NCBI RefSeq assembly: GCF_000485595.1
Contig: NW_014577910.1
Coordinates: forward strand, 41,436 to 105,435
Source: Priapulus caudatus
Lineage: Eukaryota; Priapulida; Priapulimorpha; Priapulimorphida; Priapulidae
Length of the DNA: 64,000 bases
Reading direction: 5' to 3'
The position numbers and the translations under genes were made by a program. The notes under the pieces are model-generated. The model was not told the DNA's origin and ran no database searches. It worked only from the letters and a program-made list of their open reading frames with translations. Positions 25,801 to 38,000 of the stretch are shown here, in pieces (within the stretch, counting starts at the first letter, position 1; the number at the start of each line of letters is the position of its first letter).

Positions 25801-26496
25801 TATAGTTTGATACCTGGTGTGTCAGCTACTGCATATATGCACATGCGTAACAACATCTATATAATTATCAGAAGTTAACCTATCAACATTTGGTATATCA
25901 TGCTGCTCTTTCAGGGTTATTTTGTGGCGGTGTCTACGCGGCTGCATATACGCACAGCACAGCTCAGAGCGTTGTTTTCTTTGTTCTTGGCACCATATGC
26001 TTTATTCCAGGAGGTAAGAAATCTGTAAGCGGTGTGGGGAGAAGTAGTTTTTACACAATCTCATGCAGTGTATAAGGACCTGCCGTAGGAGTGACATTAT
26101 AGGGTCAGTGAAAGTGATTATGAATTAAAACCTGGAAATTGGGCTATAGAACCATTTAAAATAAGGGCCACTAGCAAAAGAATATGAGAACAATGGGTTT
26201 TAAAACAGGTGTTTACACAAGATTTGTGAGTGTTATCTATATAATTTCACTTTCCGTATGAAACAGTGATTAGGCAGGTAGGTTGTAGAATGGAACTTTT
26301 GCAATGATTTTACTTAAAAAACGTGTTTTTTGTACTAAAGTTTCTGTCATCGTCGATAGGATGAATGTACTGGCATGCTTATTAAATCTGACCAAAATGC
26401 TTTTTTGTTTTTACAGTGTATCATGTGGTTTATATCTACATGGCGATGACCAACAAACCAGGATACAACCTATACCATCTTCCCGCTTTTAAGTGA
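22838..26496 (+). CDS. TMEM134: Transmembrane protein 134, 6 exons, complete
   Basis: TMEM134 is a conserved two-pass membrane protein of poorly known function, reported in the endomembrane system. Exons: 22838-23008, 24490-24572, 24981-25058, 25549-25625, 25915-26013, 26417-26496. All junctions are GT-AG and in phase; the total is 588 nt, 195 residues, the length I recall for human TMEM134. The N-terminal 110 residues are hydrophilic with an acidic cluster (FESDDDDPI) and a Ser-rich stretch (RRFSSTCSTETSEGAKSID). Two hydrophobic helices follow: FVVGSILLFLAGIGLFCGGVY and SVVFFVLGTICFIPGVYHV. The C-terminus ends GYNLYHLPAFK; PGVYHV and the Y-x-LP-x-F ending are the best family marks. The start is the Met in MAKQGNFVDQAFE, echoing the family's short N-terminal DDAFE-like motif. 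Intron 1 contains a large foldback element. The expected membrane topology is inference. Confidence 0.93.
23040..23820. mobile_element. Large foldback element in TMEM134 intron 1
   Basis: About 780 bp. Outer ends (TAGATACAATAAT and ATTATTGTATCTA) and TIRs with GTAACCCAACAAGAGTAGGG are inverted, and the arms match through CTGAGTGATTCACTCAGG, AACCTTTCTCCGCTATCC-like and GGAATGCGTACGTC-like segments to the centre near 23430. No transposase. Confidence 0.85.
24644..24810. mobile_element. hAT-like MITE with CAGTGGCGGATC ends
   Basis: Starts CAGTGGCGGATCTACGG and ends CCTAGATCCACCCCTG, inverted, about 160 bp, in TMEM134 intron 2. Flanking GTGCGTG-like microsatellite obscures the 8-bp duplication expected of hAT. 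Similar ends occur in the long inverted repeat at 48576-52956. Confidence 0.75.
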
Positions 26497-27908
26497 TCGC
26501 TTCTGTCTGCTGACATGTGATACAAAGATGACTATGACCGATTAGTGGCTGACTGTGGTCTGTAGTCACATAGTGAATTGGAAACGAATTCACTATCTCC
26601 TTCCCAGCTGCTCCATCCTCAAGTTTATTCATATGGCTTTTTTTAATATTTGTTTATTTTTGGTCAAGGTGCTATGTACGTATGACATTATGCCCAATCC
26701 TGACCATTGAAATCCAAAGAACCGCTGGTGTAGAATAGTCTCAAGATTTTATTCTATAAGTATAAGCCTATTTAACGGCATAATTTATGTTTTCTTTTTT
26801 AACATGCAAATAGTACTTCGTGGCATATACCTCTGTGTATATTCAAGCTAGAAATCTGAACAACGTTTTGGGTGGTGGTTATGTTAATAGTCGCATATAC
26901 TCTCAAATATATCATGCCAGATGTGTTTGCTATTTGGCAATGTATGTACCTAAAAATCACCAAGGTGCAAAAATCGAAAAGTTCTCTTCTTAGGTGGTAT
27001 ATATGTTATAAAATATTTCCTTCTCAAATGTGCATTCTAAATGTGAATACACTAGAAACTATATTATGATCTGTTCTTCTCATCATAGTGCAACTCCAAG
27101 CACATACAATGAAAATAGAATTATAACCAGTGCAGTAAGGTTAATATCTAGTGCTGGATGTGGTCGACTTAATATAATATAGTATTGAGAGGTATGGTGT
27201 GGATGTCAGCGCTTTGTTTGAGCTGGAAACTGATTCAATATTTATTGGGAAAATGTAATCTCCTACTATAAGAATGACGTCTCATCTGGGTGTGATTTAC
27301 TGCTAAATATTTGGAAAACTATATTGTACATAGATTCTAGTATTTTGCCAGTAATGTTTGCCAACAGAGTTATCTTTGTGATTGCATGTGTCGTCTATGA
27401 CTGCTGTTACATGGACGCTGCCAGCTGTTGCTGTGAAAAGGTCTTTTTCATAATCTTATGTACATTTTATAAATGAGTAAATATTTCGTGACTGATGTAC
27501 ATACTTTGTATTCCAATATGAAATCGGGTTATATAATTGTATGAAATGTTAATGTTTGAACTAGACCAGTTTAATGCTTGAAGAGGACAATGTTGCACGT
27601 CTGCGTATGCCTGTGTATGATGTTTACTTCTACTGAGTATATTATAAACTCCAGATGTAATATTTTGTCATTTTAGGTGAGATTATTATATTATATTAGA
27701 TAATATAGTGTTTTGTTACAGTGCATAAATAACGGTAGTCTCATGCACTTGTAAATGAAATTTCTTCCAGTTTGCTCTTGATAAATTCTTTATTACAGTT
27801 TCAATGCCAAAGATTCTTATAGTTATTGCGATATTTCAATGTAGCAATTGCTTTTACTGCTCTCAAAATTTAGTCATATCTATGATTAATGGAGATGCAT
27901 CTGTTTCA
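26497..27908. other. TMEM134 3' flank
   Basis: AT-rich DNA following the stop codon, expected to hold the 3' UTR. I see no further exon. Confidence 0.5.
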
Positions 27909-29002
27909 GGGTTCTCCCTAGGAATTTCAGAAGGCATGTTGTTTATAGATGAATGGGAGAGGCCCAGGAGGGGGTTGCACTAATTGCAGTCAATTAAGCA
28001 TGTCATAAGCAGCCCCAATACGCGAGTAAACAGTTTGGAGACGTATATCTCAAGCTAACGAAACATAGGGTGACTGTGTTAGGCTTGTCAAAAGTAAATG
28101 GCTAACAAGAGCCGCAGAGCGTCTGGGCTCATCTGAGGTCTGTTGCTACGATTATAAACGTAAAATTTCAGTCGTGCGTAGTACCACATTTGTTAGGCGC
28201 AGATATGCAGACACGCAGTTGCGTACACATCATTGTTAGGACACGCCCACTATCGCAGATGGAGGGTGGGAGGGGGTGGAAAAGGGTGGGGGAAGGGGCG
28301 GGGGGAGGGAAGGGGGAGGGGCTCTAATAGCAAAGCAGTTCACTCCTTTGTTAACAGTCAAAAATCCATGTTTAACCCTCCCTTGAGGGCAAAAGGTTAT
28401 CGACACTTACTCTTCGCATGTCAGCAGAAGGGACATTTCATGGTCCTTTCATATAAGCAATAAAAATGCTAGGTCACCGCTGAACAAAAAAGTTTTTCAA
28501 TCGTCTCGTCAGACCATGTCCTCAGAAATGTTAAAATCTGCCCTGTGCCATTGACCTTTGACCTGTGACTCCAATTTCGGCACAGTGATGCTTTTCCTAC
28601 CATGATGCTATACACCGACTATCACGAGCCTAGGTCGAGCCGTTTAGATTTGTGCCGGCAACTATGCATTTCTCCCTATACCTTAAGTTAGAGGAGTGAA
28701 TGTTCCCCCTTCTTTTACACCTCTTGACTTTGACCTTTGACACCCCCAGCTTCGACATCCCAACTCGTTTTGACGATCCCCCAAGTGTGCGGCCGAATAC
28801 CGTGACGTACGCGAGCGTTAGATTTGTGGCCTGCAATGTTGACGGACGACCGACCGGACGGACGGACGGACGGACGATCAAGCGATTCTACAAGCTGCAT
28901 CTGACTATGTCAGATGAGCTAAAAATTAAGACATGTTGGGGGATTTATGGGATGTCCCAAATTAGCTTAAAGGGATGGATGTCAAACTGGGGAGAACCCT
29001 GC
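27909..29002. mobile_element. hAT-like nonautonomous element, about 1.1 kb
   Basis: Starts CAGGGTTCTCCCTAGG and ends GGGGAGAACCCTG in inverted orientation. The interior contains GGGTGGGGGAAGGGG tracts, TTGACCTTTGACC words, GGACGGACGGACGGACG and GTCAGATGAGCTAAAA. The central 28370-28920 block is repeated at 30300-30870. No transposase frame. Confidence 0.75.
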
Positions 29003-29588
29003 TTCTATTAAGAATGATGAGTGTTGTTTAAATAATGCTGAATTATTACAATAAATAATATCTAATTTTTCCTAGCCAGGTCTACGTAAGGGCTTATCCA
29101 ATGAGATTACTGCCAGGTGTGTGCACACATGCCTGCAAATGTAATGAACTTTTAAGTAAAGGAAGTTGTTGATTCATTTCAGATATTCATTAAGTTTTTA
29201 GTGTTGCTGTATCGACTTGTTAATTTGAGTAGCTTCTGCGGTTTGTGAAGTTTCCTATTTTTCATTCAACATACAACACTACGTCACTGTTCTTACTTTC
29301 ATGGCATCTTTCTATTTCTACATTTTATGATATTATTGCTAGAATACATTTATAATAGTTATATACATTTTCGTATCAATGCGGTTCTACTTACAATCTT
29401 TGAAATGCTGACTTTTAAACGCATGCCATCAGTTCCAGCCAGGCCTGTTCACAATGTAAAACATTACTTTGAGCACAAATGTATGCATGGAAAAAATGAA
29501 AACTTAATGCATCTAGGTTCAACATCAAGTTTATTACTGAATCTAGCATGAGATTTCCAGTGGTTTCATTTTCTTTTTAACATAGATA

Positions 29589-29630
29589 TCAGGAGTAGAT
29601 AATAGGGAATTCCCTATTATCTACTTCTGA
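29589..29630. mobile_element. Mini foldback element (TCARGAG family), copy 4
   Basis: A 42-bp near-perfect palindrome, TCAGGAGTAGATAATAGG through CTACTTCTGA, flanked by exact 6-bp duplications TAGATA (29583-29588 and 29631-29636). It is the smallest member of the family. Confidence 0.88.
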
Positions 29631-30299
29631 TAGATATCCATGCATAAAGCAAAGCATAAATTTCTTTTGAACATTTCTATTTTATACTACTTAAAAAATA
29701 TTCTGATTATATAAAACAAGTGCCGCGGAGCGACAGCGCTCATCTCGCGTGTACTGCGGTGACTCTGTGGTGGAGTGGTGTGATTCTAGTAAACCCTGTT
29801 AGTCCCAAATGTGTTCACATATGCGCCGAAACAGTGGAAGGCACAGGGATGGTATCAGGAACCTTCTCGAAGGAATGTTCGTTGGGATCGTTATGGAAGT
29901 TGCCACGAGATGGCGCATACATTTAAGTGTCTTAAGATTAAAGATGGAAGCTCCCATCGTACGTAGTAGCAACAACTATTTGCAAGACAGAATAGGTAAG
30001 CACTCATCCATTTACCTACGCAAGCCTACAGGCTGAAATAGAGAGCTGCCACCTGTAACTAATTAACGCAGGCAAAAACTACACAGTACTATCACCACCA
30101 CATGCACTGGCAGTGGCATAAGTTACATGTAACACACTGACAGTACAGAATGCCATAGAAATTATACGATTTAAGGAGCATAAACCTTCAACCAAATTTA
30201 GCTTTTGAAATTTTACTGACATTGTAGCCTCATACATCCAGGCATGTATAGATTATACTAGCAAACCCGGCAATCAAATTCTTTCTAACAGTAAACAAA

Positions 30300-30870
30300 T
30301 TCATGTTTAACCCTCCTCTTGAGGGTCAAAAGGTTATCCGACACTTACTCTTTGCATGTCAGCAGAAAGGACATTTCATGGTCCTTTCAATAAAGCCATA
30401 AAAATGCTAGGTCACCGCTGAAACAAAAAAGTTTTTCAATCGCTCCGTCAGACCATGTCCTCAGAAAATGTCTAAAATCGGCCCTGTGCCCATTGACCTT
30501 TGACCTGTGACCTCCAATTTCGGCACAGTGATGGCTTTTCCTACCATGATGCTATACACCGACTATCACGAGCCTAGGTCGAGCCGTTTAGATTTGTGCC
30601 GCAATTATGCATTTCCTCCCTATACCTTAAGTTAAGGAGTGAATGTTCCCCCTTCTTTTACACCTCTTGACCTTTGACCTTTGACCCCCAGCTTCGACAT
30701 CCCAACTCGTTTTCAGATTACCCCCCCACGTCCCGAATTTCGTGACCGTACGTTGAGCAGTTAAGATTTGTGCCCAACTGTTGACGGACGCACGCACGCA
30801 CGGATGGCCGGACGGACAATCATGCGATTCTACAAGCTGCACCCGACTACGTCAGATGAGCTAAAAAAGA
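30300..30870 (+). repeat. Dispersed repeat, second copy of 28370-28920
   Basis: Matches the interior of the element at 27909-29002 with scattered single-base indels, through GGCACAGTGATGG, ACCATGATGCTATACACC, GGTCGAGCCGTTTAGATT and CTACAAGCTGCA, ending GTCAGATGAGCTAAAAA. A GTGCGTGC microsatellite follows (30900-30990). Confidence 0.85.
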
Positions 30871-31242
30871 CAGGTCTGTTACTGCTTTCGCAACAACCGG
30901 TGTGTATGTGTGCGTGCGTGCGTGCGTGTTTGTGTGTGTGTGCGTGCGTGCGTGCGTGTTTGTGTGTGTGACTGGGTGTGCGTGTGTGAGTGTGGCACCG
31001 ACACTTTTCACAGGGCGAGTCATTAAATTAGTTGACAGTCGATTCTAACAGAGAACATCACAAATATATACGCTTTACTTCAAAACCGTACTATCCTTGC
31101 TGTTCTCAGCAGCATGATCTGGGAATTCAAGGCATATCGTACAACAATATTGTTTACAACAATTTTTTTTACATAATCAACACAACACTATACATGTAAA
31201 CTTTGTAGGGTGGAGCAACGTCTGTATAACACCCACATGAGA

Positions 31243-31428
31243 CTAACTTTGGGAATATATGTACCGTTCGTGGCCATACATGCACGTATACTCGGTACAT
31301 TCACACGCGGCAGACTGACAGCCATAACAGCTACAGACTCCTAAAATAATTAATTGGCAGTCAAATCCACCTGCAGCACAACCAAACGTTCTCAAATTCT
31401 TTACGGTATTCCCACTCAAGAATACCAT
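31243..31428 (-). other. Small cysteine-rich open frame, status unknown
   Basis: A 61-residue frame with eight Cys in its middle (for example VCSCYGCQSAACECTEYTC). There is no signal peptide at its start and no recognised family. Splice-like context is not clear. It may be chance or an unrecognised terminal exon of the minus-strand gene upstream. Low confidence. Confidence 0.2.
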
Positions 31429-32097
31429 CTAGGAACTTTAATGACAGATAGTATCTGGTTGCTAAATAGTCATGCACTACTCATATAGTAACTGGGACTA
31501 AAGCTCGTTTATTTTGACAGATATAACACGGACTAGTGTCTGGACGTGGGCGAAACATGCCAATGGTAGATTCTACAACTTTATTGCTTACCAATTGACC
31601 TTACGATTTCTGTGTGCATGAAACAGAATACAAGACGAATATCAGCATGTTTCATCGAAAATTGAATGATTCGAAAAGCTATTATAAATCGTGGATCTCT
31701 AGAAGGTTCTATGGATTATTTCATCTGGCACTGGCAGATAGGTAGTAAAAGCAATTATTGTAGAAACGTTTTTGTGTGGAAAACTGTTGTGAGTTTCAAT
31801 GTTCAAGCCCTGATCATCGGTGTTGGTTTCTTAATTGTTGCACCTGCAGTGAAAGATGCAGTCTTCACACGTATGGTCTGAACGCTTAGTTGAATTGCAC
31901 TGGTTAAATTTGTTCTTTGCAGAATAGTGTTTCAGGCAAATAATATGGCCAATAAATACATAACGACAGAACACACGTGTATGCGGGAAATCATAATATG
32001 GAACCTAGTATAGAGCGGATATTACTATAAAGCAGTTTGGTGCTGTAAATGCATGATACCGACCAATAAACGCCTACTAAAATGATCTGACATGCTT

Positions 32098-35000
32098 TCA
32101 CGTAACCACTGTCATGAAACACAGGCCTATTTTGTTACCCACCTTTTGTTTAGGCACAGCACCGGTGGCTGCACCAGATGGCATTGCGCTAGCTTCACTA
32201 CCAAGTGTGTTACCACCAGGGTAAGTATGCACCGAGCTTGGGTGCACCACACCAGCTGCCTCTGGCGGTTTTGGGTGCTTGGGTCTTGCTCCTGTACACA
32301 ATACCAATATAATTATTTACATGAAAGAACTAGTGCAGAGACCAGCAGTTGCCAATCATGATCTTGAAGAAGGCACCACAGTATGGGTCTGAAGACATGG
32401 ACACAAATGGATGTAACAAAACCAAGAACAGAAGGCATTAGTAGTAAGTACACAATCATTCAAGTAGCACAATCATTCACAGATTTCCCAAAATACGTTG
32501 AATATTGTACATTTTAAATTACTCGATCTCACAGCAGTCGACCAGAATTTATTGCCAAACTACTCTTGCTATGAAGAATATCAGCTAGATGTGTTGTCAT
32601 TTACTGCGATAATCAATCCCATTACAATAGTACAGGGGAACGTGTTAATTGTTGCTTCAAATCTATAACATACATATCTTGATACATGAGACTTTAATTA
32701 CCTGTTGGTGGGCTACGAATTCTGTCCATGTTAGTTCTGTTCAGAGATGTCCTATTAAGTTCTTCTGCTCCCGAAAATGACTCCTTCACCTGCATGTTGT
32801 TTGGCTTCACATGCACGCTGGCCACTGGGGAAGAGGGAAATAAAGAAAATGAATAATTTAGTAACCTACAAAACTCCACACACCTAGTCGGTTATAATAT
32901 AATAACAGCAAGGTGTGCAAGTGATTACCCATCTAGATTGTAGTATGATGGATAAGTTGCACATCTTCAATATCTTGCGAGAAATATCGCGCTTACACTC
33001 AAACGACAAAATTAAATATTGTTTACCTTTTTTGGATTGTGACTTCTGCTTTCGCTTTTCGGATGATCCAATCAGTGAGTTTGTAGTGTTTGTTCTAGAT
33101 GGCAGCTGTGCAGCTGCTGCTGACTGTTGGCAGAGCGAGATCAATACCAATTCATAACTAACAAGGTTAGGGCTAGAATATAGAAACTACATGAGTATGG
33201 GAGTACTACTGAATATCTACGTTAACAAAAGTGAGGCCATAAACACAAAAACGTCGTGAATGATGATCAGAATGTAAAATTACTCTAACGCTCATGCTAA
33301 ACCCACTTCACAGAGGACATAAGCCCTAGGTCAATTGATAACTCACCTGCTTTGGTGACGTCGATGCATTTTCCTGTTCCTGCTGGCTCTGTGAGTCCAT
33401 CTGCCTGCACTGGTCGCCCTTCTGTAGGTTTTGTACACCGAGCATCATCTGGCGTGACTGGTTTGTGTTGTTTACAGTGGTCTTCAGTCGGGCAGGCTGC
33501 GAGCGTTGAGCCTTCACCTGAACCAATATGTCAAGCATGCTAATAAAATTTATCTCAGTTAGATCCAAATTAAGTTAAAAAATAACTTTATATGTTAACC
33601 AATTAACTTTTTAAAGGGATCGTTTACTCTAGGTTCTAGGGTTATTTTCAGTTAATTTAGGTTAAAATTACGCTACATAAAAAGTTTCATGGTTCAATCA
33701 CCATTAGAAATATTATTAAAAAATGTTTTAAAACTAACGACTACAGTTTAATTACAACGACGGTAGCGCCACTCAAAGCGCACGATCTGATAAGTTGCGC
33801 AAAACCACTTTCCAGCCAAGGGCTACAGACCGAGGGTGTTTCTTATTTATTCATTTAAAAGCAAAAGGATTGTAATATCTTATAAACGACATATAGTTTC
33901 AGTTATATTATGGATAAATTTGCCCTAAAATGAATATCGTTCGGTTAAATAGCATTTAGGTATAAATATAATTGCACTTTTGTGATTAGCCCTCGGTCTG
34001 TAACGTGCAAAATAAATTGTCAAATGCGCAACTTTTACAGGGTGGCAGCACGGTCGCAGGTGTCAATGGCGCCGTTCAAATTTCGTGGTTTATGTGTTAC
34101 GTGTAAGCATGATTGCACATGTATTTGTATTGACATCTCAACCATAAAAAACAAACATGTGCAACAACTAAACTCTCCATATAACACCTTACACATAACA
34201 CTACTGCACTGCATGGTAACACATGCATCACAGTCACTAAGCCCGCGCGTAGCGCGGGTTTCAGCTAGTGCAGTAAAATCCTAGAGTCTACTATCCCTTT
34301 AACTTAATTTGGATCTAACCGAGATAAACTTTATTAGCATGTGAACTATAGAGATTCGATGAAATTATTCAATCATCAATATTTCAAGCAATACCCGGGT
34401 CTAAAATTACGCAATGTTCACACCTGTTTATATCTCATCAAGACAAACACTCGGACAGACTCAGCTCTCAGCTGCAACCATATGCTGAATAAAAGCGGGT
34501 GTTGTCGATGTGAAGTGATATGGAGGTTTCTTTGCGTCAATTTCTATAAACGGTCTTGAATACAAAATATTCACGCAAGAGTACCATTGTAAATTCTAGA
34601 CACGATCCTAAAATGCGAAAATGAACTGGTGCGTAGCAAATGCACATACCAATGCGCGAGAGCAATGCAAATCAGGGGTGCATGCACTCTTACCATTGAG
34701 TTCGGAAAGTCTGCTGCTGTGTCTATCGCAGGGGACGACCTATTCCGCTGCATGCTGGGTACAGTGGTGCCCTCTTTCTGCGATGCAGGCGATGAGCTTC
34801 TTATATTCAGTCGCTCCTCCATGGATAAAGATGAGCTGCGCATCAGCTCCTTCTAAAAAAATAATGTGACAGACCCTCGATGGAACAGCTTGGCAATTTT
34901 CCTACGATTCTCACGCATGCTGCCAACCTAAAGAAAACCACACCACCCAAAACCCTGCGCCGGCAGATACACGACGCACTTGGACATCGTAGTTTCTACA

Positions 35001-38000
35001 ATGCTGACGTCTCATTAACAAATGAGCACAAATTTGGACTTCTTCTTATTTTCTCTTAATCGATTTCCGACCTCTGCCATTGAACTGGTTCGTTTTACCT
35101 TCTGAGTGCTGCCACGTAAGTGTGGCGAGGTATTCTCCAGGCCTGATGCGATCATCACGTCTGGATCTGGCTGACCTCGCCTCCGAAGCGGAGGTGAGAC
35201 GGAGCTCCCTTCCTCTATCGGCACATTTCTGCTCTTCTTTACTGGCTTGGAATATGGTATACAGTCTAACGCTCCGACCACATGCTGACACACTGTCTGC
35301 ACAAAGATGATTAAAGTTCTGTTACAATAGAACACATTTAAATGATTTGGACCCAATCTACTCTTACCACTTAATTGCTTACATCTTTCACATAGAACAT
35401 GATTACACACAGGTTCTTTGATTCCTAGGCTTGTGAATCTGTAGAAAAATGGACAGTCATGAAATAAAGCATCACATAGATACTAGCACTTGCATCTGAT
35501 AATTTCATGCACTGGCAATTAATTTCATTGAGTAGATATTAAAAAAGGTATATATAGCTATTCAGATATGGTTACCAACCTCATGCTGCAGTAAACAGTT
35601 CACTGGGAATAGCTCGTTGCAAAATTCACAAGGTATCGAGTTGTTGATATCCTTTACGATACCTTCTGTATCTGACCTTCAATAAAAAATAGATCCGATA
35701 TGCAATAGTTTATATTACTGGTATATATGCACAATTATGGCACAGCAACTCGTAACATATACTGTGTAAAACTGATAACATATATGTGTGATGCATGCAT
35801 GTGCATGATTATCTATTGCCAAACCTACATAACTGACAGCAAATGCACTGCACTACAATCCTGTATTGTTAAGCTAAATACCTTCGCCCATACGTCAGGT
35901 TGTCAAGTATACAGGGATCAGCTTGAACGGAGCTTTTATTGATCTTGTTGTTTAGTGGGCTCATTTTATCCTTTTCCTTCTGGTATTTCACAAATTTTTG
36001 AGCCAAGTCTGGTGTGCATCCTGACTGAAACATGCAAGCAGACAAACCTTGAGCAACTAAGCAGAACTTGCGCACACCTAGTAATAAAATATACATACCA
36101 GCCTTCTCCATGAGCTGCTATTACTTTACAGTGCGATGGCAACTTAACATACACCACTCTAAATAATTCAGAGCAATACTTAAATATTTAAATATTAATT
36201 TTTAATTATAATTATTAATTAATAATTAATAATTATTAATATTAATTATTAATACTTAAATACTTAAATACTTAGCGTTACTAAAATTTTAATATAACAG
36301 AATTTTTTTTGGAAATTTCACATTAATATCATAAATATACACTTATAACTAACTACACTACAAAATAACAAACACACTGTCGCTATCTATTTTGTATCAC
36401 CTGGTGAAGAATTAGGTCATCAAATGGGAACAGTTCGCAACAGAATTCACAGGGAAGGGCAGGTTCTCCTGTCTCTGTAGAAGCACAAAAACTTAACACA
36501 ACTCACAAACACAACCAGGCTTTCATAGATATATTATCAGAAGTCTATCAATTGATCTATCAATCTATTGATAGACTCCTGATATTATGGTTCTGATCAT
36601 GCATGATTAATATATTAAAGCCGCACTATGCGCATCTAAACGCTAATTTCTCCAGTACTAGACTAGCAAATACTTCGTGTCATGCATAATCACACTACTT
36701 TATGGCAAAATAAACTCTAGTTCCTCCCATTTCAGTGTGCGTTTGCTTAAAACCCACAAGAAAGAGGTGCGAAATCTGGTAATCTGACGCCAACGCTAAA
36801 TTGTTTGCCAAACAATTTCACCAAGAATCGGTTAGGTGACGTCACATGTTTTTATTTTTGCTACACCGTGACCCGTACCGCTTTACCGCAGCACCGCTCC
36901 ATGGTTGCTTGGCAGAGCAACGCGAAAGTCTCAACAACATCGGAGAATTTGAACAACATTGGAGGTATTTTCAAATGCCTTTTATAAGACAACGTGCAGT
37001 GAAATGGGAGGAACTAGAGTTTATTTTGTCATAAGGTAGTGTGATTATGCATGACACAAAGTATTTGCTAGTCTAGTACTGGAGAAATTAGCGTTTGGAT
37101 GCGTATAGTGCGGCTTTAAAAATAAATTAAGATAATGAAATGCTTTTATGATTAGAGTGATTACATACGTAGAAGGGTGATGTTACATCTTAAACAGTCA
37201 ATTACTACAATATATCAAACACCCACACTCCACATAACTGATCAATGATAATCAATTAATTATAAATCTGTTCCGAATAGTCACGTTCCTCATGATATTA
37301 AGAACAGTGCGACACAATACCTGGCTGTAAAGCTCACATTGTTAAAAACTCTTCACCTAAAGCTAAATACATAATTCACCCTAAACCTAGGCAGCTTAGC
37401 ATGAAATTGTTTTGCACTTACCATCATCAGATACATTTGGCGATGGCGTAGAAGGAGACACTAGATTGTGTTGATCCACTTCCTGCCCTCCTAGATGCGT
37501 GTCATCGTACAAATCTCTTGCAAGATCTAATTGGGTTGCTAGTTGCCATGCCAAAGCAGCATCTGCTTCCAAATTTGTAGATCTCTGGCAGTCTAGCAAT
37601 GACAAACAGAATAATTTTGCTTCAGAGTAAAACAGCACATCTAGAAAGTATACCAAGACAAAATATATACATATATATACTGTACCTCTATTTGTTTTAT
37701 AGCGCGTCCTCGAAGTGTAATTTACGTGTAATAACAACCTGCAAAAGCACCTAAAATGTCTCAATGATCGCTTTACTACAGTACACAATCTATTATCCGA
37801 AACCTTTGTGACCAGACATGTTTCAAAACTCAGAATCTTTCGGATTTCGGAATGGTAGTACAGTACAGATAAACATACCGTATATTCAGCAGCTAGCCAG
37901 TACTAAAACCGAATATCAGCAAGCAACAAAGGCACGTCTGACTGGTAGGAGCGCTGAGACACGATTGATTCAGCATGGGTCGCGTCGGGTCATGTTTTGG

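Noticed and set aside
34870-34935. A small exon MRENRRKIAKLFHR (minus) in the TRAFD1-like gene
   Set aside because: It would leave an intron of about 22 nt before the next exon or run into a stop. The phase works without it.
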